Assembly: GCF_021391675.1 (NCBI RefSeq)
Contig: NZ_CP090095.1
Location: forward strand, 1,617,501 to 1,681,500
Length of the DNA: 64,000 nucleotides
Direction of reading: 5' to 3'
Source of the DNA: Neorhizobium galegae
GTDB lineage: Bacteria; Pseudomonadota; Alphaproteobacteria; Rhizobiales; Rhizobiaceae
Below, piece by piece: positions 1-10,651 of this stretch (the stretch's first letter is position 1; each line of letters opens with the position of its first letter). The notes under the pieces were generated by a model. That model made no database searches, was not told the DNA's origin, and saw nothing but the letters and a program-made list of their open reading frames with translations. Position numbers and translations under genes: made by a program.

Positions 1-398
1 CGGCGCTCGCCGAAACCAACCGCCCGCCTTTCGATCTTCCCGAAGCGGAATCGGAACTGGTCGCCGGCTTCATGGTGGAGTACGGCTCCTCGCCATACAT
101 GATGTTCATGCTCGGCGAATACGCGGCCGTCTGCCTGATGTGCGCGCTGACGACCATCCTGTTCCTCGGGGGCTGGCTGCCGCCGATCGATATCTGGATC
201 CTCAACTGGGTGCCGGGCATCGTCTGGTTCATGCTGAAGTCGATGCTCGTCTTCTTCATGTTCGCCATGGTGAAGGCCTTCGTACCGCGTTACCGCTACG
301 ACCAGCTCATGCGGCTGGGCTGGAAGATCTTCCTGCCGCTGTCGCTCGCAATGGTCGTCATTACCGCATTCGTGCTGAAGCTGGCGGGATGGGCATGA
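1..398 (+). CDS. nuoH: NADH-quinone oxidoreductase subunit H (3' fragment)
   Basis: The 5' part of this gene lies outside the window; the reading frame is open from base 3. The first residues, [18 protein letters not shown], are the highly conserved quinone-site loop of NuoH/ND1, the membrane subunit joining the peripheral arm of complex I to the proton-pumping arm. About 130 residues remain, with three hydrophobic membrane segments (one after the VAGF loop, one around [11 protein letters not shown], one at the C-terminus). nuoI follows after 52 bases, as in the standard nuo order. Assignment is firm; only the 5' end is unknown. Confidence 0.96.
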   Translation, partial: ALAETNRPPFDLPEAESELVAGFMVEYGSSPYMMFMLGEYAAVCLMCALTTILFLGGWLPPIDIWILNWVPGIVWFMLKSMLVFFMFAMVKAFVPRYRYDQLMRLGWKIFLPLSLAMVVITAFVLKLAGWA

Positions 399-450
399 TC
401 ATGACCGTGAACATGTCCGCCCAAGCTTCCGGCATCATTGGAGAATAAAG

Positions 451-942
451 ATGGCAAGTCTCGGCCAGGCCGTGAATTCGCTGTTCCTGAAGGAGTTCGT
501 CGGGGCGTTCTTCCTGTCGATGCGCTACTTCTTCAAGCAGAAGGCGACGATCAACTATCCGTTCGAGAAAGGTCCGGTCTCCCCGCGTTTCCGCGGCGAG
601 CATGCGCTGCGCCGCTACCCGAACGGAGAGGAACGCTGCATCGCCTGCAAGCTCTGCGAGGCGATCTGTCCTGCCCAGGCGATCACCATCGAGGCCGGCC
701 CGCGCCGCAACGACGGCACCCGCCGCACGGTGCGTTACGATATCGACATGGTGAAGTGCATCTATTGCGGCTTCTGCCAGGAAGCCTGCCCGGTGGATGC
801 GATCGTCGAGGGCCCGAATTTCGAATTCGCCACCGAGACGCGCGAAGAACTGTATTTCGACAAGGCGCGTCTGCTGGAAAACGGCGACCGCTGGGAGCGC
901 GAAATCGCTCGCAACATGGCAATCGATGCGCCCTACCGCTGA
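451..942 (+). CDS. nuoI: NADH-quinone oxidoreductase subunit I (two 4Fe-4S ferredoxin)
   Basis: 163 residues, the usual NuoI length. It carries the N6a and N6b iron-sulfur clusters that pass electrons along the peripheral arm of complex I towards quinone. Two ferredoxin motifs are visible: [12 protein letters not shown] (Cys63, 66, 69, 73) and [12 protein letters not shown] (Cys103, 106, 109, 113). The N-terminal amphipathic stretch ([18 protein letters not shown]) matches the membrane-associated helix of the family. A GGAG sequence just upstream of the ATG supports the start. It lies between nuoH and nuoJ in the operon. Confidence 0.97.
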   Translation: MASLGQAVNSLFLKEFVGAFFLSMRYFFKQKATINYPFEKGPVSPRFRGEHALRRYPNGEERCIACKLCEAICPAQAITIEAGPRRNDGTRRTVRYDIDMVKCIYCGFCQEACPVDAIVEGPNFEFATETREELYFDKARLLENGDRWEREIARNMAIDAPYR

Positions 943-1089
943 GGCGGGGTGATTTGTACGGCGCCGCCCCATTCAGCGGGCAGTGCGCCGGTGACATCTG
1001 GATGAAATACCCGGCGCCTATCACAAGCCCGGGTTTCGACGGGATGGGGTATTTGCCCCACGCCCGGTGAGGGACGAAAAGGCACCACG
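943..1089 (+). other. nuoI-nuoJ intergenic spacer
   Basis: This 147-base spacer is by far the longest gap inside the nuo operon, where the other gaps are 1-52 bases. It is GC-rich with several short inverted segments, for example the pair around ATACCCGGCG and the later GGGGTATTT. I see no convincing ORF, promoter or T-tailed terminator. It may be an untranslated mRNA segment with local structure; no function is assigned. Confidence 0.4.
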
Positions 1090-1704
1090 ATGGGTCTGCA
1101 GGCAATCTTCTTCTATCTCTTCGCGTTCATCGCGGTGGCGTCGGCGTTCATGGTCATTTCGGCCAAGAACCCGGTGCACTCGGTGCTGTTCCTCATCCTG
1201 GTCTTCTTCAACGCTGCCGGTCTCTTCCTGCTGACAGGCGCCGAATTCCTGGCGATGATCCTGCTGGTCGTCTATATCGGCGCGGTTGCGGTTCTCTTCC
1301 TCTTCGTCGTCATGATGCTCGACATCGACTTTGCGGAGCTGCGCTCGGGCGTGCTGCAATATGCGCCGATCGGCATGCTGGTCGGCCTGATTGTCGCCGC
1401 CGAACTGGTCGTCGTCATCGGCGGTAGCGTGCTGACGCCGGAAGCGGCGAAGTCGATCACCATGCCGATCCCCAACCCGGCCAGCCGCACCAATACGGCA
1501 GCGCTCGGCGACGTGCTCTATACGAATTACGTCTACTTCTTCCAGATCGCCGGCCTGGTGCTTCTGGTGGCGATGATCGGCGCGATCGTGCTGACACTCC
1601 GCCACCGCACCAACATCAAGCGTCAGGACATATCCCAGCAGGTGGCCCGCACGCCCGCGACCGCTGTCGAAGTGGTCAAGGTCAAGCCGGGCCAGGGCAT
1701 CTGA
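1090..1704 (+). CDS. nuoJ: NADH-quinone oxidoreductase subunit J
   Basis: 204 residues with five predicted membrane helices, matching NuoJ/ND6 of complex I. The NuoJ signature [27 protein letters not shown] is readable at roughly residues 48-75, including the pi-bulge region of transmembrane helix 3 that changes conformation during turnover. The protein ends in a hydrophilic tail rich in Lys, Arg and Val. The ATG follows an AGGGACG sequence. It sits between nuoI and nuoK in the standard order. Confidence 0.96.
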   Translation: MGLQAIFFYLFAFIAVASAFMVISAKNPVHSVLFLILVFFNAAGLFLLTGAEFLAMILLVVYIGAVAVLFLFVVMMLDIDFAELRSGVLQYAPIGMLVGLIVAAELVVVIGGSVLTPEAAKSITMPIPNPASRTNTAALGDVLYTNYVYFFQIAGLVLLVAMIGAIVLTLRHRTNIKRQDISQQVARTPATAVEVVKVKPGQGI

Positions 1705-1729
1705 GCGAGCGGGAACAAGGAACAGGCAC

Positions 1730-2038
1730 ATGGAAATCGGACTTTCCCACTATCTCACGGTCAGCGCCATCCTCTTCACGCTCGGCGTTTTCGGCATCTT
1801 CCTGAACCGCAAGAACGTCATCATCATCCTGATGTCGGTGGAGCTCATCCTGCTCTCGGTCAACCTCAACATGGTGGCCTTCTCCTCCTTCCTGAACGAC
1901 ATCGTCGGCCAGGTCTTCGCACTGTTCATTCTGACCGTGGCGGCCGCAGAAGCGGCCATCGGTCTTGCAATTCTCGTCGTCTTCTACCGCAACCGCGGTT
2001 CGATCGCCGTCGAAGACGTCAATATGATGAAGGGCTGA
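1730..2038 (+). CDS. nuoK: NADH-quinone oxidoreductase subunit K
   Basis: 102 residues and three membrane helices, the normal size of NuoK/ND4L. The conserved membrane glutamate of the E-channel lies in [13 protein letters not shown] (Glu38), and the second conserved acidic residue lies in [10 protein letters not shown]. The subunit helps couple quinone reduction to proton movement in the complex I membrane arm. It starts 25 bases after nuoJ and ends 7 bases before nuoL, so it is surely in the same transcript. Confidence 0.97.
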   Translation: MEIGLSHYLTVSAILFTLGVFGIFLNRKNVIIILMSVELILLSVNLNMVAFSSFLNDIVGQVFALFILTVAAAEAAIGLAILVVFYRNRGSIAVEDVNMMKG

Positions 2039-2045
2039 TCGGGTC

Positions 2046-4046
2046 ATGATCTACAAGGCAATCGTCTTCCTACCCCTGATCGGCTTCCTGATCGCCGGCC
2101 TGTTCGGCCGTTCGATCGGCGCAAAGGCGTCCGAATACGTCACCAGCGGCCTGATGATCGTCGCTGCCGTGCTCTCCTGGATCGTCTTCTTCAACGTCGC
2201 GCTCGCCCATGGCGAAGCAGGCGAAGTGATCAAGGTTCCGGTGATGCGCTGGATCCAGTCCGGCGGCATCGACGTCGAATGGGCATTTCGCGTCGACACG
2301 CTGACGGCGGTCATGTTCGTCGTCGTCAACACCGTCTCGACGCTCGTGCATGTCTATTCGATCGGCTACATGCATCACGATCCGCATCGTCCGCGCTTCT
2401 TCGCCTACCTGTCGCTGTTCACCTTCGCGATGCTGATGCTGGTTACGGCCGACAACCTCGCCCAGATGTTCTTCGGCTGGGAAGGCGTCGGTCTGGCGTC
2501 CTATCTGCTCATCGGCTTCTGGTACAAGAAGCCGTCGGCCTCGGCTGCCGCGATGAAGGCTTTCATCGTCAACCGCGTCGGCGACTTCGGGTTCGTTCTC
2601 GGCATTGCCGGCGTCTTCGTCCTGTTCGGCTCGATCAGCTTCGAGACGATCTTTGCGGCTGCGGCCACCTATCTTCCGGCCGCAGGCTCGCCGGAAGCGT
2701 CCCAGGCGATCGTCAACATCTTCGGCATGGAACTGACCAAGAGCGGTGCGATCACCATCGTCTGCCTGCTGCTGTTCATGGGCGCGATGGGCAAGTCGGC
2801 GCAGTTCCTGCTGCACACCTGGCTGCCGGACGCCATGGAAGGCCCGACCCCGGTGTCTGCGCTCATCCATGCCGCGACCATGGTTACCGCCGGCGTCTTC
2901 CTGGTCGCCCGCATGTCGCCGATCTTCGAACTGTCGCCCAACGCTCTTCTCGTCGTCACCGTCATCGGTGCGATCACCGCCTTCTTCGCGGCGACCGTGG
3001 GCCTTGTCCAGAACGACATCAAGCGCGTCATCGCCTATTCGACCTGCTCGCAGCTCGGCTACATGTTCGTGGCGCTCGGGGTAGGGGCCTATGGCGCAGC
3101 GATCTTCCACCTCTTCACCCACGCCTTCTTCAAGGCGCTGCTGTTCCTCGGCGCCGGCTCGGTCATCCATGCCGTCGATGGCGAGCAGGACATGCGCTAC
3201 ATGGGCGGCCTCAGGAAGCACATTCCGGTCACCTTCTGGATGATGACGGTCGGCACGCTGGCGCTGACCGGCGTCGGCATCCCGGGAACCATGTTCGGTT
3301 TCGCCGGCTTCTTTTCCAAGGACGTGATCATCGAAAGCGCCTATTCGTCCCATTCGGCGGCGGCCGGCTTTGCCTTCACGCTTCTGGTCATCGCCGCGCT
3401 GTTCACCAGCTTCTATTCCTGGCGTCTTGCTTTCATGACCTTCTTCGGCAAGCCGCGCGCCTCCGCCGACGTCATGCACCATGTGCATGAATCGCCGATG
3501 GTGATGCTGGCGCCGCTCTATATCCTCGCCGCCGGTGCGGTTCTCGCCGGCGTCCTGTTCGAAGGGTATTTCTTCGGCCACGAGTATGCCGAGTTCTGGA
3601 AGGGCGCGCTGTTCACGCTTCCGGAAAACAAGATCCTTGAAGAGTTCCATCACGTGCCTGTCCTGGTCGCCTGGAGCCCTTTCATCGCCATGGCGGTCGG
3701 TTTTGTCACGGCCTGGTATTTCTACATCAAGTCGCCTTCGACGCCCCGTCGTCTCGCCGCTTCGCAGAAGGTCCTCTACGAGTTCCTGCTCAACAAGTGG
3801 TATTTCGACGAACTCTACGATTTCCTCTTCGTCCGCTCCGCCAAGGCGCTCGGCCGGTTCCTGTGGAAGAAGGGTGACGTCGGCGTCATCGATACCTACG
3901 GCCCGAACGGCGTTGCCGCCCGCGTGGTCGACGTCACCAACCGGGTGGTCAAGCTGCAGTCCGGTTACCTTTATCACTATGCGTTCGCGATGCTGATCGG
4001 CATCGCCGCCCTCGTCACCTGGATGATGCTCGGGAGCTCGATCTAA
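2046..4046 (+). CDS. nuoL: NADH-quinone oxidoreductase subunit L
   Basis: 666 residues, the distal antiporter-like proton-pumping subunit of complex I. The region around residues 130-160 ([23 protein letters not shown]) is the family signature with its conserved glutamate, and [24 protein letters not shown] around 258-281 carries the conserved Lys/His channel neighbourhood. The C-terminal part has the long amphipathic lateral helix and final anchor helix (after about residue 520). Its TAA stop overlaps the ATG of nuoM by one base, giving translational coupling. Confidence 0.97.
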   Translation: MIYKAIVFLPLIGFLIAGLFGRSIGAKASEYVTSGLMIVAAVLSWIVFFNVALAHGEAGEVIKVPVMRWIQSGGIDVEWAFRVDTLTAVMFVVVNTVSTLVHVYSIGYMHHDPHRPRFFAYLSLFTFAMLMLVTADNLAQMFFGWEGVGLASYLLIGFWYKKPSASAAAMKAFIVNRVGDFGFVLGIAGVFVLFGSISFETIFAAAATYLPAAGSPEASQAIVNIFGMELTKSGAITIVCLLLFMGAMGKSAQFLLHTWLPDAMEGPTPVSALIHAATMVTAGVFLVARMSPIFELSPNALLVVTVIGAITAFFAATVGLVQNDIKRVIAYSTCSQLGYMFVALGVGAYGAAIFHLFTHAFFKALLFLGAGSVIHAVDGEQDMRYMGGLRKHIPVTFWMMTVGTLALTGVGIPGTMFGFAGFFSKDVIIESAYSSHSAAAGFAFTLLVIAALFTSFYSWRLAFMTFFGKPRASADVMHHVHESPMVMLAPLYILAAGAVLAGVLFEGYFFGHEYAEFWKGALFTLPENKILEEFHHVPVLVAWSPFIAMAVGFVTAWYFYIKSPSTPRRLAASQKVLYEFLLNKWYFDELYDFLFVRSAKALGRFLWKKGDVGVIDTYGPNGVAARVVDVTNRVVKLQSGYLYHYAFAMLIGIAALVTWMMLGSSI

Positions 4047-5557
4047 TGACCGACTGGCCAATTCTCTCGACGGTCACCTTCCTGCCGCTGGTCGGCGTGC
4101 TGTTGCTGCTTCTGACACGGGAAGACGGACCCTTCGGGCGCCGCAACATTCTCAACGTCTCGCTGTTCACGACGGTCTTCACCTTCATCGTTTCGCTGTT
4201 CATCTGGATCGGCTTCGACAATTCGAATGCCGGCTTCCAGATGGTCGAGAAGCATAACTGGCTCGGCACCGGCATTTCCTACCATCTCGGCGTCGACGGC
4301 ATCTCCATGCTGTTCGTCATCCTGACGACCTTCCTGATGCCCTTCTGCGTGCTCGCCAGCTGGAATACGATCGAAAAGCGCCTCAAGGAGTACATGATCG
4401 CCTTCCTGCTTCTGGAAGTGGTCATGACCGGCGTCTTCGTTTCGCTCGATGTCGTGCTCTTCTACGTCTTCTTCGAAGCGACCCTCATCCCGATGTTCGT
4501 CATCATCGGTGTCTGGGGCGGCAAGGACCGCGTCTACGCGTCCTACAAGTTCTTCCTCTATACGCTGCTCGGCTCGGTGCTGATGATGCTCGCCATCATG
4601 GCTATGTACTGGCAGGCCGGCACCACCGACATCACCGAGCTGCTGAAATACGGCTTCCCGGCCGGCATGCAGACCTGGCTCTGGCTCGCCTGCTTTGCGG
4701 CCTTTGCGGTCAAGATGCCGATGTGGCCGGTCCATACCTGGCTTCCGGACGCGCACGTCCAGGCGCCGACCGCGGGCTCGGTCATCCTTGCCGGCGTCAT
4801 GCTGAAGCTCGGCGGTTACGGGATGATCCGTTTCTCGCTCGCCATGTTCCCGATCGCCTCGGAACATTTCGCGCCGCTGGTCTTCGCGCTGTCGGTCATC
4901 GCCATCATCTACACCTCGCTGGTGGCGATGATGCAGGACGACATCAAGAAGCTGATCGCCTATTCGTCGGTCGCCCACATGGGCTACGTTACCATGGGCA
5001 TCTTTGCCGCGAACGTGCAGGGCGTGCAGGGTGCGATCTTCCAGATGCTGTCGCACGGCATCGTCTCGGGCGCGCTCTTCCTCTGCGTCGGCGTTGTCTA
5101 TGACCGGCTCCACACCCGAGAGATCTCGGCTTATGGCGGCCTCGTCAACAACATGCCGAAATATGCCGTCGCCTTCATGATCTTCACCATGGCGAATGTC
5201 GGCCTGCCGGGCACGTCGGGCTTCGTCGGCGAATTCCTGACGATCATCGGCGTCTTCCGGGTCAACACCTGGGTGGCCCTGTTTGCGGCGACCGGTGTCA
5301 TCCTCTCGGCCTCCTACGCGCTCTGGCTCTATCGCCGGGTGATTTTCGGGGCACTCGAGAAGGAAAGCCTCAAGGGCCTGCTCGACCTTTCCGGCCGCGA
5401 AAAGCTCATCCTCTATCCGCTGATCGCGCTCACCATCTTCTACGGCTTCTATCCGGCACCGATCTTCGATGCGACGGCAGCATCGGTAGACCTGCTGGTG
5501 AACAATTATTCCGCAGCCCTGGCAGCAGCGAAAGACCTTGCACTCAACGTGCACTGA
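4046..5557 (+). CDS. nuoM: NADH-quinone oxidoreductase subunit M
   Basis: 503 residues with about 14 membrane helices. It is the second Mrp-antiporter-like proton pump of complex I. The motif [23 protein letters not shown] carries the conserved helix-5 glutamate; the broken-helix/lysine region is at [22 protein letters not shown] and [18 protein letters not shown]. It overlaps nuoL by one base (TAATG) and precedes nuoN by 18 bases, so it is an internal operon member. Confidence 0.97.
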   Translation: MTDWPILSTVTFLPLVGVLLLLLTREDGPFGRRNILNVSLFTTVFTFIVSLFIWIGFDNSNAGFQMVEKHNWLGTGISYHLGVDGISMLFVILTTFLMPFCVLASWNTIEKRLKEYMIAFLLLEVVMTGVFVSLDVVLFYVFFEATLIPMFVIIGVWGGKDRVYASYKFFLYTLLGSVLMMLAIMAMYWQAGTTDITELLKYGFPAGMQTWLWLACFAAFAVKMPMWPVHTWLPDAHVQAPTAGSVILAGVMLKLGGYGMIRFSLAMFPIASEHFAPLVFALSVIAIIYTSLVAMMQDDIKKLIAYSSVAHMGYVTMGIFAANVQGVQGAIFQMLSHGIVSGALFLCVGVVYDRLHTREISAYGGLVNNMPKYAVAFMIFTMANVGLPGTSGFVGEFLTIIGVFRVNTWVALFAATGVILSASYALWLYRRVIFGALEKESLKGLLDLSGREKLILYPLIALTIFYGFYPAPIFDATAASVDLLVNNYSAALAAAKDLALNVH

Positions 5558-5575
5558 GACGGGACACGACTGGAC

Positions 5576-7018
5576 ATGACCGCTGAAATTCTCTCCCTAA
5601 GCCTGCAGCTCTCGATGCCGGAGATCATCCTGGCCGTGGGCGCGCTCGCTCTTCTGATGATCGGCGTCTTCTCCGGCGACAAGTCCGCGCCGACGGTGAC
5701 GGGGCTTGCGGTGGCGCTGCTCGCCGTCGCCGGCCTCTGGCTGATCTTCATGCCCGGCGAGGGCGTTGCCTATGGCGGCGCTTTCAAGCTCGATGCCTTC
5801 GGCCGCTTCATGAAGGTCCTGGCGCTCATCGGTTCGATCACCGCCATGGTCATGTCCGTCGGCCATGCCAAGTCGGATCAGCTCAACCGTTTCGAGTTCC
5901 CGGTCCTTCTGGTTCTGTCGACGCTCGGCATGCTGCTGCTGATCTCGGCGAACGACCTGATCGCGTTCTATCTCGCCCTCGAACTGATGTCGCTGGCGCT
6001 CTACGTCATCGCCGCCTTCAACCGGGACAGCCTGCGCTCGACCGAAGCCGGTCTGAAATACTTCGTCCTCGGCGCGCTCTCCTCCGGCATGATGCTCTAC
6101 GGCATGTCGCTGGTCTACGGCTTCACCGGCAATACCGGCTTCGAAGGCATCGCCAAGGTTCTTTCTGCCGAGACCCGTGGCCTGGGCCTCATCTTCGGCA
6201 TGGTCTTCGTGCTCGCCGGCGCCTGCTTCAAGATCTCCGCCGTGCCGTTCCACATGTGGACGCCGGACGTTTATGAAGGCGCACCGACCCCGGTCACCGC
6301 CTTCTTCGCAGCCGGCCCGAAGGTTGCCGCCATGGCGATCCTGGTTCGCATCGTTTCGGACGCCTTCCTGCCGCTCGTTGCCGACTGGCGCCAGATCATC
6401 GTCTTCGTATCGATCGCCTCGATGCTGCTCGGCTCGTTCGCCGCGATCGGCCAGCGCAACATCAAGCGGCTGATGGCCTATTCCTCGATCGGTCACATGG
6501 GCTATGCGCTTGTCGGTCTTGCCGCCGGCTCCGAGACGGGTGTCTCCGGCGTCGTCCTCTACATGACCATCTACATGGTCATGACGCTCGGCACCTTCGC
6601 CTGCATTATGGCGATGCGCCGCAAGGACGGTGAAAATGTCGAGAATGTCGACGATCTCGCCGGCCTGTCGTCCACCAAGCCATTCATGGCGGTGGTACTG
6701 ACTGCACTGATGTTCTCGATGGCCGGCATTCCGCCGCTCGCTGGTTTCTTCGCCAAGTATTTCGTGTTCGTCGCGGCGATCGAAGCCAAGCTTTATGCAC
6801 TGGCCGTCATCGGCGTGCTCTCCTCGGTCGTTGGCGCCTACTACTACCTGCGCATCGTCAAGCTGATGTGGTTCGATGAAGCCAAGGGCGAGTTTGCCCG
6901 CATCTCCGGCGAACTGCGCCTGGTCTTCGGTCTTTCCGGTCTGTTCGTCACGGCCTATGTGCTGATCGGCGGACCGATCGGCACGGCGGCGAGTGCGGCC
7001 GCGAAGTCCTTCTTCTGA
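5576..7018 (+). CDS. nuoN: NADH-quinone oxidoreductase subunit N
   Basis: 480 residues, the third antiporter-like proton-pumping subunit of complex I. Conserved stretches are [18 protein letters not shown] (helix-5 Glu), [22 protein letters not shown], and [21 protein letters not shown]. Alternating hydrophobic segments run the full length. It is the last nuo gene here; birA follows two bases after its stop, so the operon probably reads on into birA and rnj. Confidence 0.97.
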   Translation: MTAEILSLSLQLSMPEIILAVGALALLMIGVFSGDKSAPTVTGLAVALLAVAGLWLIFMPGEGVAYGGAFKLDAFGRFMKVLALIGSITAMVMSVGHAKSDQLNRFEFPVLLVLSTLGMLLLISANDLIAFYLALELMSLALYVIAAFNRDSLRSTEAGLKYFVLGALSSGMMLYGMSLVYGFTGNTGFEGIAKVLSAETRGLGLIFGMVFVLAGACFKISAVPFHMWTPDVYEGAPTPVTAFFAAGPKVAAMAILVRIVSDAFLPLVADWRQIIVFVSIASMLLGSFAAIGQRNIKRLMAYSSIGHMGYALVGLAAGSETGVSGVVLYMTIYMVMTLGTFACIMAMRRKDGENVENVDDLAGLSSTKPFMAVVLTALMFSMAGIPPLAGFFAKYFVFVAAIEAKLYALAVIGVLSSVVGAYYYLRIVKLMWFDEAKGEFARISGELRLVFGLSGLFVTAYVLIGGPIGTAASAAAKSFF

Positions 7019-7020
7019 GA

Positions 7021-7791
7021 ATGCCGGGAGCAAGGGGCCGCTTCTCGCTCGATGCGTTCCGCCACGAGGCGCTCGACGAGGTCGGATCCACCAATAGCGA
7101 ATGTCTCGCCCGCGCTCGCGCGGGCGATTCCGGTTTGTTGTGGCTGACCGCGACACGCCAGCTCGCCGGCCGCGGCCGCCGTGGCCGAGCCTGGACGTCG
7201 GAGCCCGGCAATCTCTATGCCTCGTTGCTGCTGATCGATCCTGCGCCACCGGAGAAGATCGGCTCTTTGCCGCTCGCCGTCGCCGTCGCCGTCCATACCG
7301 CCGTCAGGTCGGTTCTGCCGCCGGGCGGCGAGGCGCTTGATGTCAAATGGCCGAACGATATCCTGATCGGCCGCAAGAAGACCTGTGGTATTCTACTGGA
7401 AGGCGAGGGACTGCCGGATGGCCGTCGCGCACTCGTCATCGGCATCGGCATCAATATCCGCCATATGCCTGACAGTGCAGCCTATGCCGTGACCCGGCTT
7501 GCCGACCACGGCGCCAATATTTCGTCGGAAGAGCTTTTCGCGCATCTTTTCAGGGAGATGGCGCAGGTTCTGGAATCCTGGGACGAGGGCCGGGGCACGC
7601 CCGAAATCAGCCGGCGCTGGCGCGAAGTTGCTTGCGGTATCGGCGAAAAAATCACCGTGAACCTGCCGGATCGCTCGCTTGTTGGCACATTCGCAGGTAT
7701 CGATGACAAAGGATTTTTGCTGCTCGACACCGGATTGGGCGCGTTGATGTCGATCGCCGCCGGTGATGTATTTTTTCAAGGAATGGAATAG
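7021..7791 (+). CDS. birA: Biotin--[acetyl-CoA-carboxylase] ligase
   Basis: 256 residues. It joins biotin to the biotin-carrier lysine of acetyl-CoA carboxylase (AccB is at 54287-54742 in this window) and probably to other biotin enzymes. The biotinyl-AMP loop GRGRRGRAW is at residues 50-58, and the catalytic region KWPNDILI followed by KKTCGILLEG lies near residues 108-128. There is no N-terminal helix-turn-helix, so this is the monofunctional form that does not repress biotin genes. The start lies two bases after the nuoN stop, which suggests coupled translation. Confidence 0.94.
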   Translation: MPGARGRFSLDAFRHEALDEVGSTNSECLARARAGDSGLLWLTATRQLAGRGRRGRAWTSEPGNLYASLLLIDPAPPEKIGSLPLAVAVAVHTAVRSVLPPGGEALDVKWPNDILIGRKKTCGILLEGEGLPDGRRALVIGIGINIRHMPDSAAYAVTRLADHGANISSEELFAHLFREMAQVLESWDEGRGTPEISRRWREVACGIGEKITVNLPDRSLVGTFAGIDDKGFLLLDTGLGALMSIAAGDVFFQGME

Positions 7792-7800
7792 ACAAAGAAA

Positions 7801-9468
7801 ATGGCAAACCAAGAAGAACTGGTGTTTCTGCCGCTGGGCGGCGTGGGCGAGATCGGCATGAACCTCGCCCTCTACGGCTATGGCACGCCGGAGAAGCGCC
7901 AGTGGATCATGGTCGATTGCGGCGTGACTTTTCCGGGGCCGGAGCTGCCGGGCGTCGATCTCGTGCTGCCGGATATCCGCTTCCTCGCCAGCCAGCGCAG
8001 CCATCTCAAGGCGATGATCATCACTCATGCGCATGAGGACCACTACGGCGCCATGAACGACCTGTGGCCGGGCCTCAACGTGCCCGTCTACGCCTCGCCG
8101 TTCACCGCCGGCATGCTGGAGGCGAAACGCAACTACGAAGGTTCGCGCGCAGAAATCCCGGTGACGATCTTCAAGGCCGGCGACCGCATCAATATCGGCC
8201 CGTTCGAGATCGAGGCGATCGGCGTCAACCACTCGATCCCCGAGCCGATGTCGCTGGTGATCCGCACGCCGCTCGGCAACGTCGTCCATACCGGCGACTG
8301 GAAGATCGACCATGCGCCGTCGCTCGGACCGTTCACCGACGAGGCGCGCTTTCGCAAGATCGGCGACGAGGGCGTGCTGGCGCTGATGTGCGACAGCACC
8401 AACTCCATGCGCGAGGGCGTTTCGCCATCGGAAGAGGAAGTCTCCGAGGGCCTGCGCCAGATCATCGAGGCGGCCGAGGGCAGGGTGGCGATCACCACCT
8501 TCTCGTCGAATGTCGGCCGCATCCGCTCGATCGCGCAAGCAGCCGACGCCGCCGGCCGCGAAGTGCTGCTGCTCGGTTCGTCGCTGAAACGCGTCGTCGG
8601 CGTCGCCCGCGACATCGGCATCATGGAAGGCCTGAAGCCCTTCATCGCCGAGGATGAATACGGTTATATCCCGCGCGACAAGATCGTGGTGATCCTGACC
8701 GGCAGCCAGGGCGAGCCGCGCGCGGCCCTTGCCAAGATCGCCCGCGACGAGATGCGCCACGTGGCGCTGACGTCAGGCGATACGGTGGTCTTTTCCTCCC
8801 GCACAATTCCCGGCAACGAAAAGGCGATCATCGAGATCAAGAACGGCCTGATCGAGCAGGGTATCAAGATCGTCACCGACAGCGACGCGCTTGTCCACGT
8901 CTCCGGCCACCCGCGCCGCAGCGAACTGGTGCAGATGTACGAATGGACCCGCCCGCAGATCCTGGTGCCCGTGCACGGCGAGGCCGCGCATCTGACGGCC
9001 CAGGCCGAGCTCGGCGCATCCGCCGGCATCAAGACCATTCCGCGGGTCCGCAACGGCAATATCTTGCGCCTCGCGCCCGGCCCGGCCGAGGTCATCGGCG
9101 ATGCGCCGCATGGGCGTATCTTCAAGGACGGCAAGCTGATTGGCGATTTCGAGGAAATGGGTATCGGCGACCGCCGCAAGCTTTCCTTCGTCGGCCATGT
9201 CTCCGTCAACGTCCTGCTCGACACCCGCTATGACTTCGTGACCGATCCCGATCTCATCGCCTTCGGCCTGCCGGAATTCGACGATGAGGGCGAGGACATG
9301 GAGGATACGCTCTACGACGCGGTGCTCGGCGCCGTCGAAAGCATCCCGCGCGCCCGCCGCAAGGACCTCGACATGGTCCGCGAGGCAATCCGCCGCGCCG
9401 TCCGCTCCACCGCCAACGAGGCCTGGGGCAAGAAACCGATCGTGACGGTGTTCGTTACTCGTCTCTGA
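7801..9468 (+). CDS. rnj: Ribonuclease J (metallo-beta-lactamase/beta-CASP nuclease)
   Basis: 555 residues. RNase J removes nucleotides 5' to 3' and cuts internally; in alphaproteobacteria it works in rRNA maturation and mRNA turnover beside RNase E (rne is at 56424-59408). The zinc-binding HAHEDH motif is at residues 76-81; further ligands are in GDWKIDH, and the beta-CASP part contains VHVSGHPRR and VPVHGE. The N-terminus LVFLPLGGVGEIGMN is characteristic of the family. It starts 9 bases after birA and is probably co-transcribed with it. Confidence 0.93.
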   Translation: MANQEELVFLPLGGVGEIGMNLALYGYGTPEKRQWIMVDCGVTFPGPELPGVDLVLPDIRFLASQRSHLKAMIITHAHEDHYGAMNDLWPGLNVPVYASPFTAGMLEAKRNYEGSRAEIPVTIFKAGDRINIGPFEIEAIGVNHSIPEPMSLVIRTPLGNVVHTGDWKIDHAPSLGPFTDEARFRKIGDEGVLALMCDSTNSMREGVSPSEEEVSEGLRQIIEAAEGRVAITTFSSNVGRIRSIAQAADAAGREVLLLGSSLKRVVGVARDIGIMEGLKPFIAEDEYGYIPRDKIVVILTGSQGEPRAALAKIARDEMRHVALTSGDTVVFSSRTIPGNEKAIIEIKNGLIEQGIKIVTDSDALVHVSGHPRRSELVQMYEWTRPQILVPVHGEAAHLTAQAELGASAGIKTIPRVRNGNILRLAPGPAEVIGDAPHGRIFKDGKLIGDFEEMGIGDRRKLSFVGHVSVNVLLDTRYDFVTDPDLIAFGLPEFDDEGEDMEDTLYDAVLGAVESIPRARRKDLDMVREAIRRAVRSTANEAWGKKPIVTVFVTRL

Positions 9469-9519
9469 GGGACGGGTGGTTCGGACGTCCGTTTTGGAGT
9501 GAGACGATGCCCCGAGTCG

Positions 9520-9653
9520 ATCTCCCCCCTTGAGGGGGAGATGCCCGGCAGGGCAGAGGGGGTATTGCGGCATACTCTCTACCACCGTATTTGCCGCACC
9601 GTCGCCACCCCCCTCTGTCACCTTCGGTGACATCTCCCCCTCAAGGGGGAGAT
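9520..9653. repeat. Rhizobial-type palindromic intergenic repeat
   Basis: Two nearly identical self-complementary units, built on TCTCCCCC...GGGGGAGA, sit at 9520-9542 and 9632-9653 in inverted orientation. Between them the segments GGCAGAGGGGGT and ACCCCCCTCTGTC are also complementary, so the whole element can fold into a long cruciform or RNA hairpin. It fills most of the gap between rnj and the epimerase gene. Such CCCCC/GGGGG palindromes are common between genes in Rhizobiaceae. It may protect the 3' end of the rnj mRNA; that role is inference. Confidence 0.7.
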
Positions 9654-9733
9654 CATAGGGAGCCCGCGGCACCGTCCGCATCTCTATAGGCAGCCGCTCC
9701 AAAACCGCCTAACCTGCACTCGGGAGGACAAAC

Positions 9734-10138
9734 ATGCTCGGACGCGTCAATCACATCGCCATCGCCGTGCCGGATCTTGGCATCGCGACCACGACCTATC
9801 GCGATACCCTCGGCGCCCGCGTCTCCCAGGCCCAGGCCTTGCCGGAGCATGGCGTCACCGTGGTCTTCGTCGAACTCCCCAACACCAAGGTGGAACTGCT
9901 CGAGCCGCTCGGGCCCGATTCGCCGATCGCGGCCTTCCTCGAGAAGAACCCGTCCGGCGGCATGCACCATATCTGCTATGAGGTGGACGATATCATCGCT
10001 GTCCGCGACAAGCTGAAGGCGGTCGGTGCGCGGGTCCTCGGAGACGGCAATCCGAAGACCGGAGCCCATGGAAAACCTGTGCTTTTCCTGCATCCGAAGG
10101 ACTTCAACGGCACCCTGGTCGAGCTAGAACAGGTCTGA
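9734..10138 (+). CDS. mce: Methylmalonyl-CoA epimerase
   Basis: 134 residues, a small glyoxalase/VOC-fold protein. It interconverts (R)- and (S)-methylmalonyl-CoA, connecting propionyl-CoA carboxylation to the B12-dependent mutase and succinyl-CoA. Family landmarks are the N-terminal GRVNHIAIAVPDL with the first metal His, the KVELLEPLGPDSPIAAFLEKN segment, GGMHHICYEVDDI with the second His, and the C-terminal glutamate in LVELEQV. A GGGAGGAC ribosome-binding site precedes the ATG. Confidence 0.93.
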   Translation: MLGRVNHIAIAVPDLGIATTTYRDTLGARVSQAQALPEHGVTVVFVELPNTKVELLEPLGPDSPIAAFLEKNPSGGMHHICYEVDDIIAVRDKLKAVGARVLGDGNPKTGAHGKPVLFLHPKDFNGTLVELEQV

Positions 10139-10239
10139 GTCCCGCAACTTTGACATCACGTCAGGGCATGCAGGTTTGAGCTTGCCGGCCTTTAGGCCTA
10201 TAAGGCGCCAATTCTTCGAACCGGAATCGAGTCGAAACC

Positions 10240-10509
10240 ATGCCGCTTTTGACGGTCGCCGCCATCTACTTCATCATCTGGTGGACCGTGCTCTTCATCG
10301 TCCTTCCGCTTGGCTATCGCAGCCAGCAGGAAAACGGTGAGGTGACCAACGGTACTGTGGAAAGCGCCCCGGCCCGGTTTCGCGGCGGCCGCGTCATCCT
10401 GCTGACGACGGTGATCTCGACGGTGCTCTATCTGGGCTACTACGTCGCATCCGCCTATCTCGGCGTCGGCATTGCCGATATTCCCGTCATCGTACCGACC
10501 TTCGACTGA
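10240..10509 (+). CDS. DUF1467 family small membrane protein
   Basis: 89 residues with two membrane helices: residues about 3-25 (LTVAAIYFIIWWTVLFIVLPLGY) and about 52-72. The tryptophan-rich first helix and the YRSQ.E...G segment after it match the DUF1467 family, found next to the epimerase and proS genes in rhizobia. The function is unknown. It may share a transcript with the upstream epimerase gene, but 101 bases separate them. Confidence 0.8.
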   Translation: MPLLTVAAIYFIIWWTVLFIVLPLGYRSQQENGEVTNGTVESAPARFRGGRVILLTTVISTVLYLGYYVASAYLGVGIADIPVIVPTFD

Positions 10510-10621
10510 AGCGCACGAATGAGGCAGGGTCGTCGGGAACCTGTCATTCCCCTGTCATGATTTGCGGGCATAGGAGCGGCGACGAAGGCACCCGCGTGAC
10601 CGTTCGGACTGGCGAGAAAGC

Positions 10622-10651
10622 AAAAAAAAACAAGGCGGTTAAGCCTTGTTT
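10622..10651 (-). terminator. Rho-independent terminator (minus strand)
   Basis: Stem AAACAAGGC / GCCTTGTTT (9 perfect pairs) with a six-base loop GGTTAA. On the minus strand it is followed by an unbroken run of nine T. On the plus strand the tail is TCTAGTG, so termination is directional. It ends the candidate sRNA described above. Confidence 0.75.

Noticed and set aside
2070..4061. A 663-codon open frame on the minus strand opposite nuoL
   Set aside because: It lies entirely antisense to a clearly conserved gene, its product is Arg/His/Asp-rich with no motif, and such frames arise from the GC-rich codon pattern. The same applies to the frames opposite nuoM, nuoN, dnaE (15893-18475) and topA (31767-33947).
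9520..9653. Repeated CCCCC/GGGGG units considered as a CRISPR-like array
   Set aside because: Only two units in inverted orientation, no regular spacers and no cas genes in the window.
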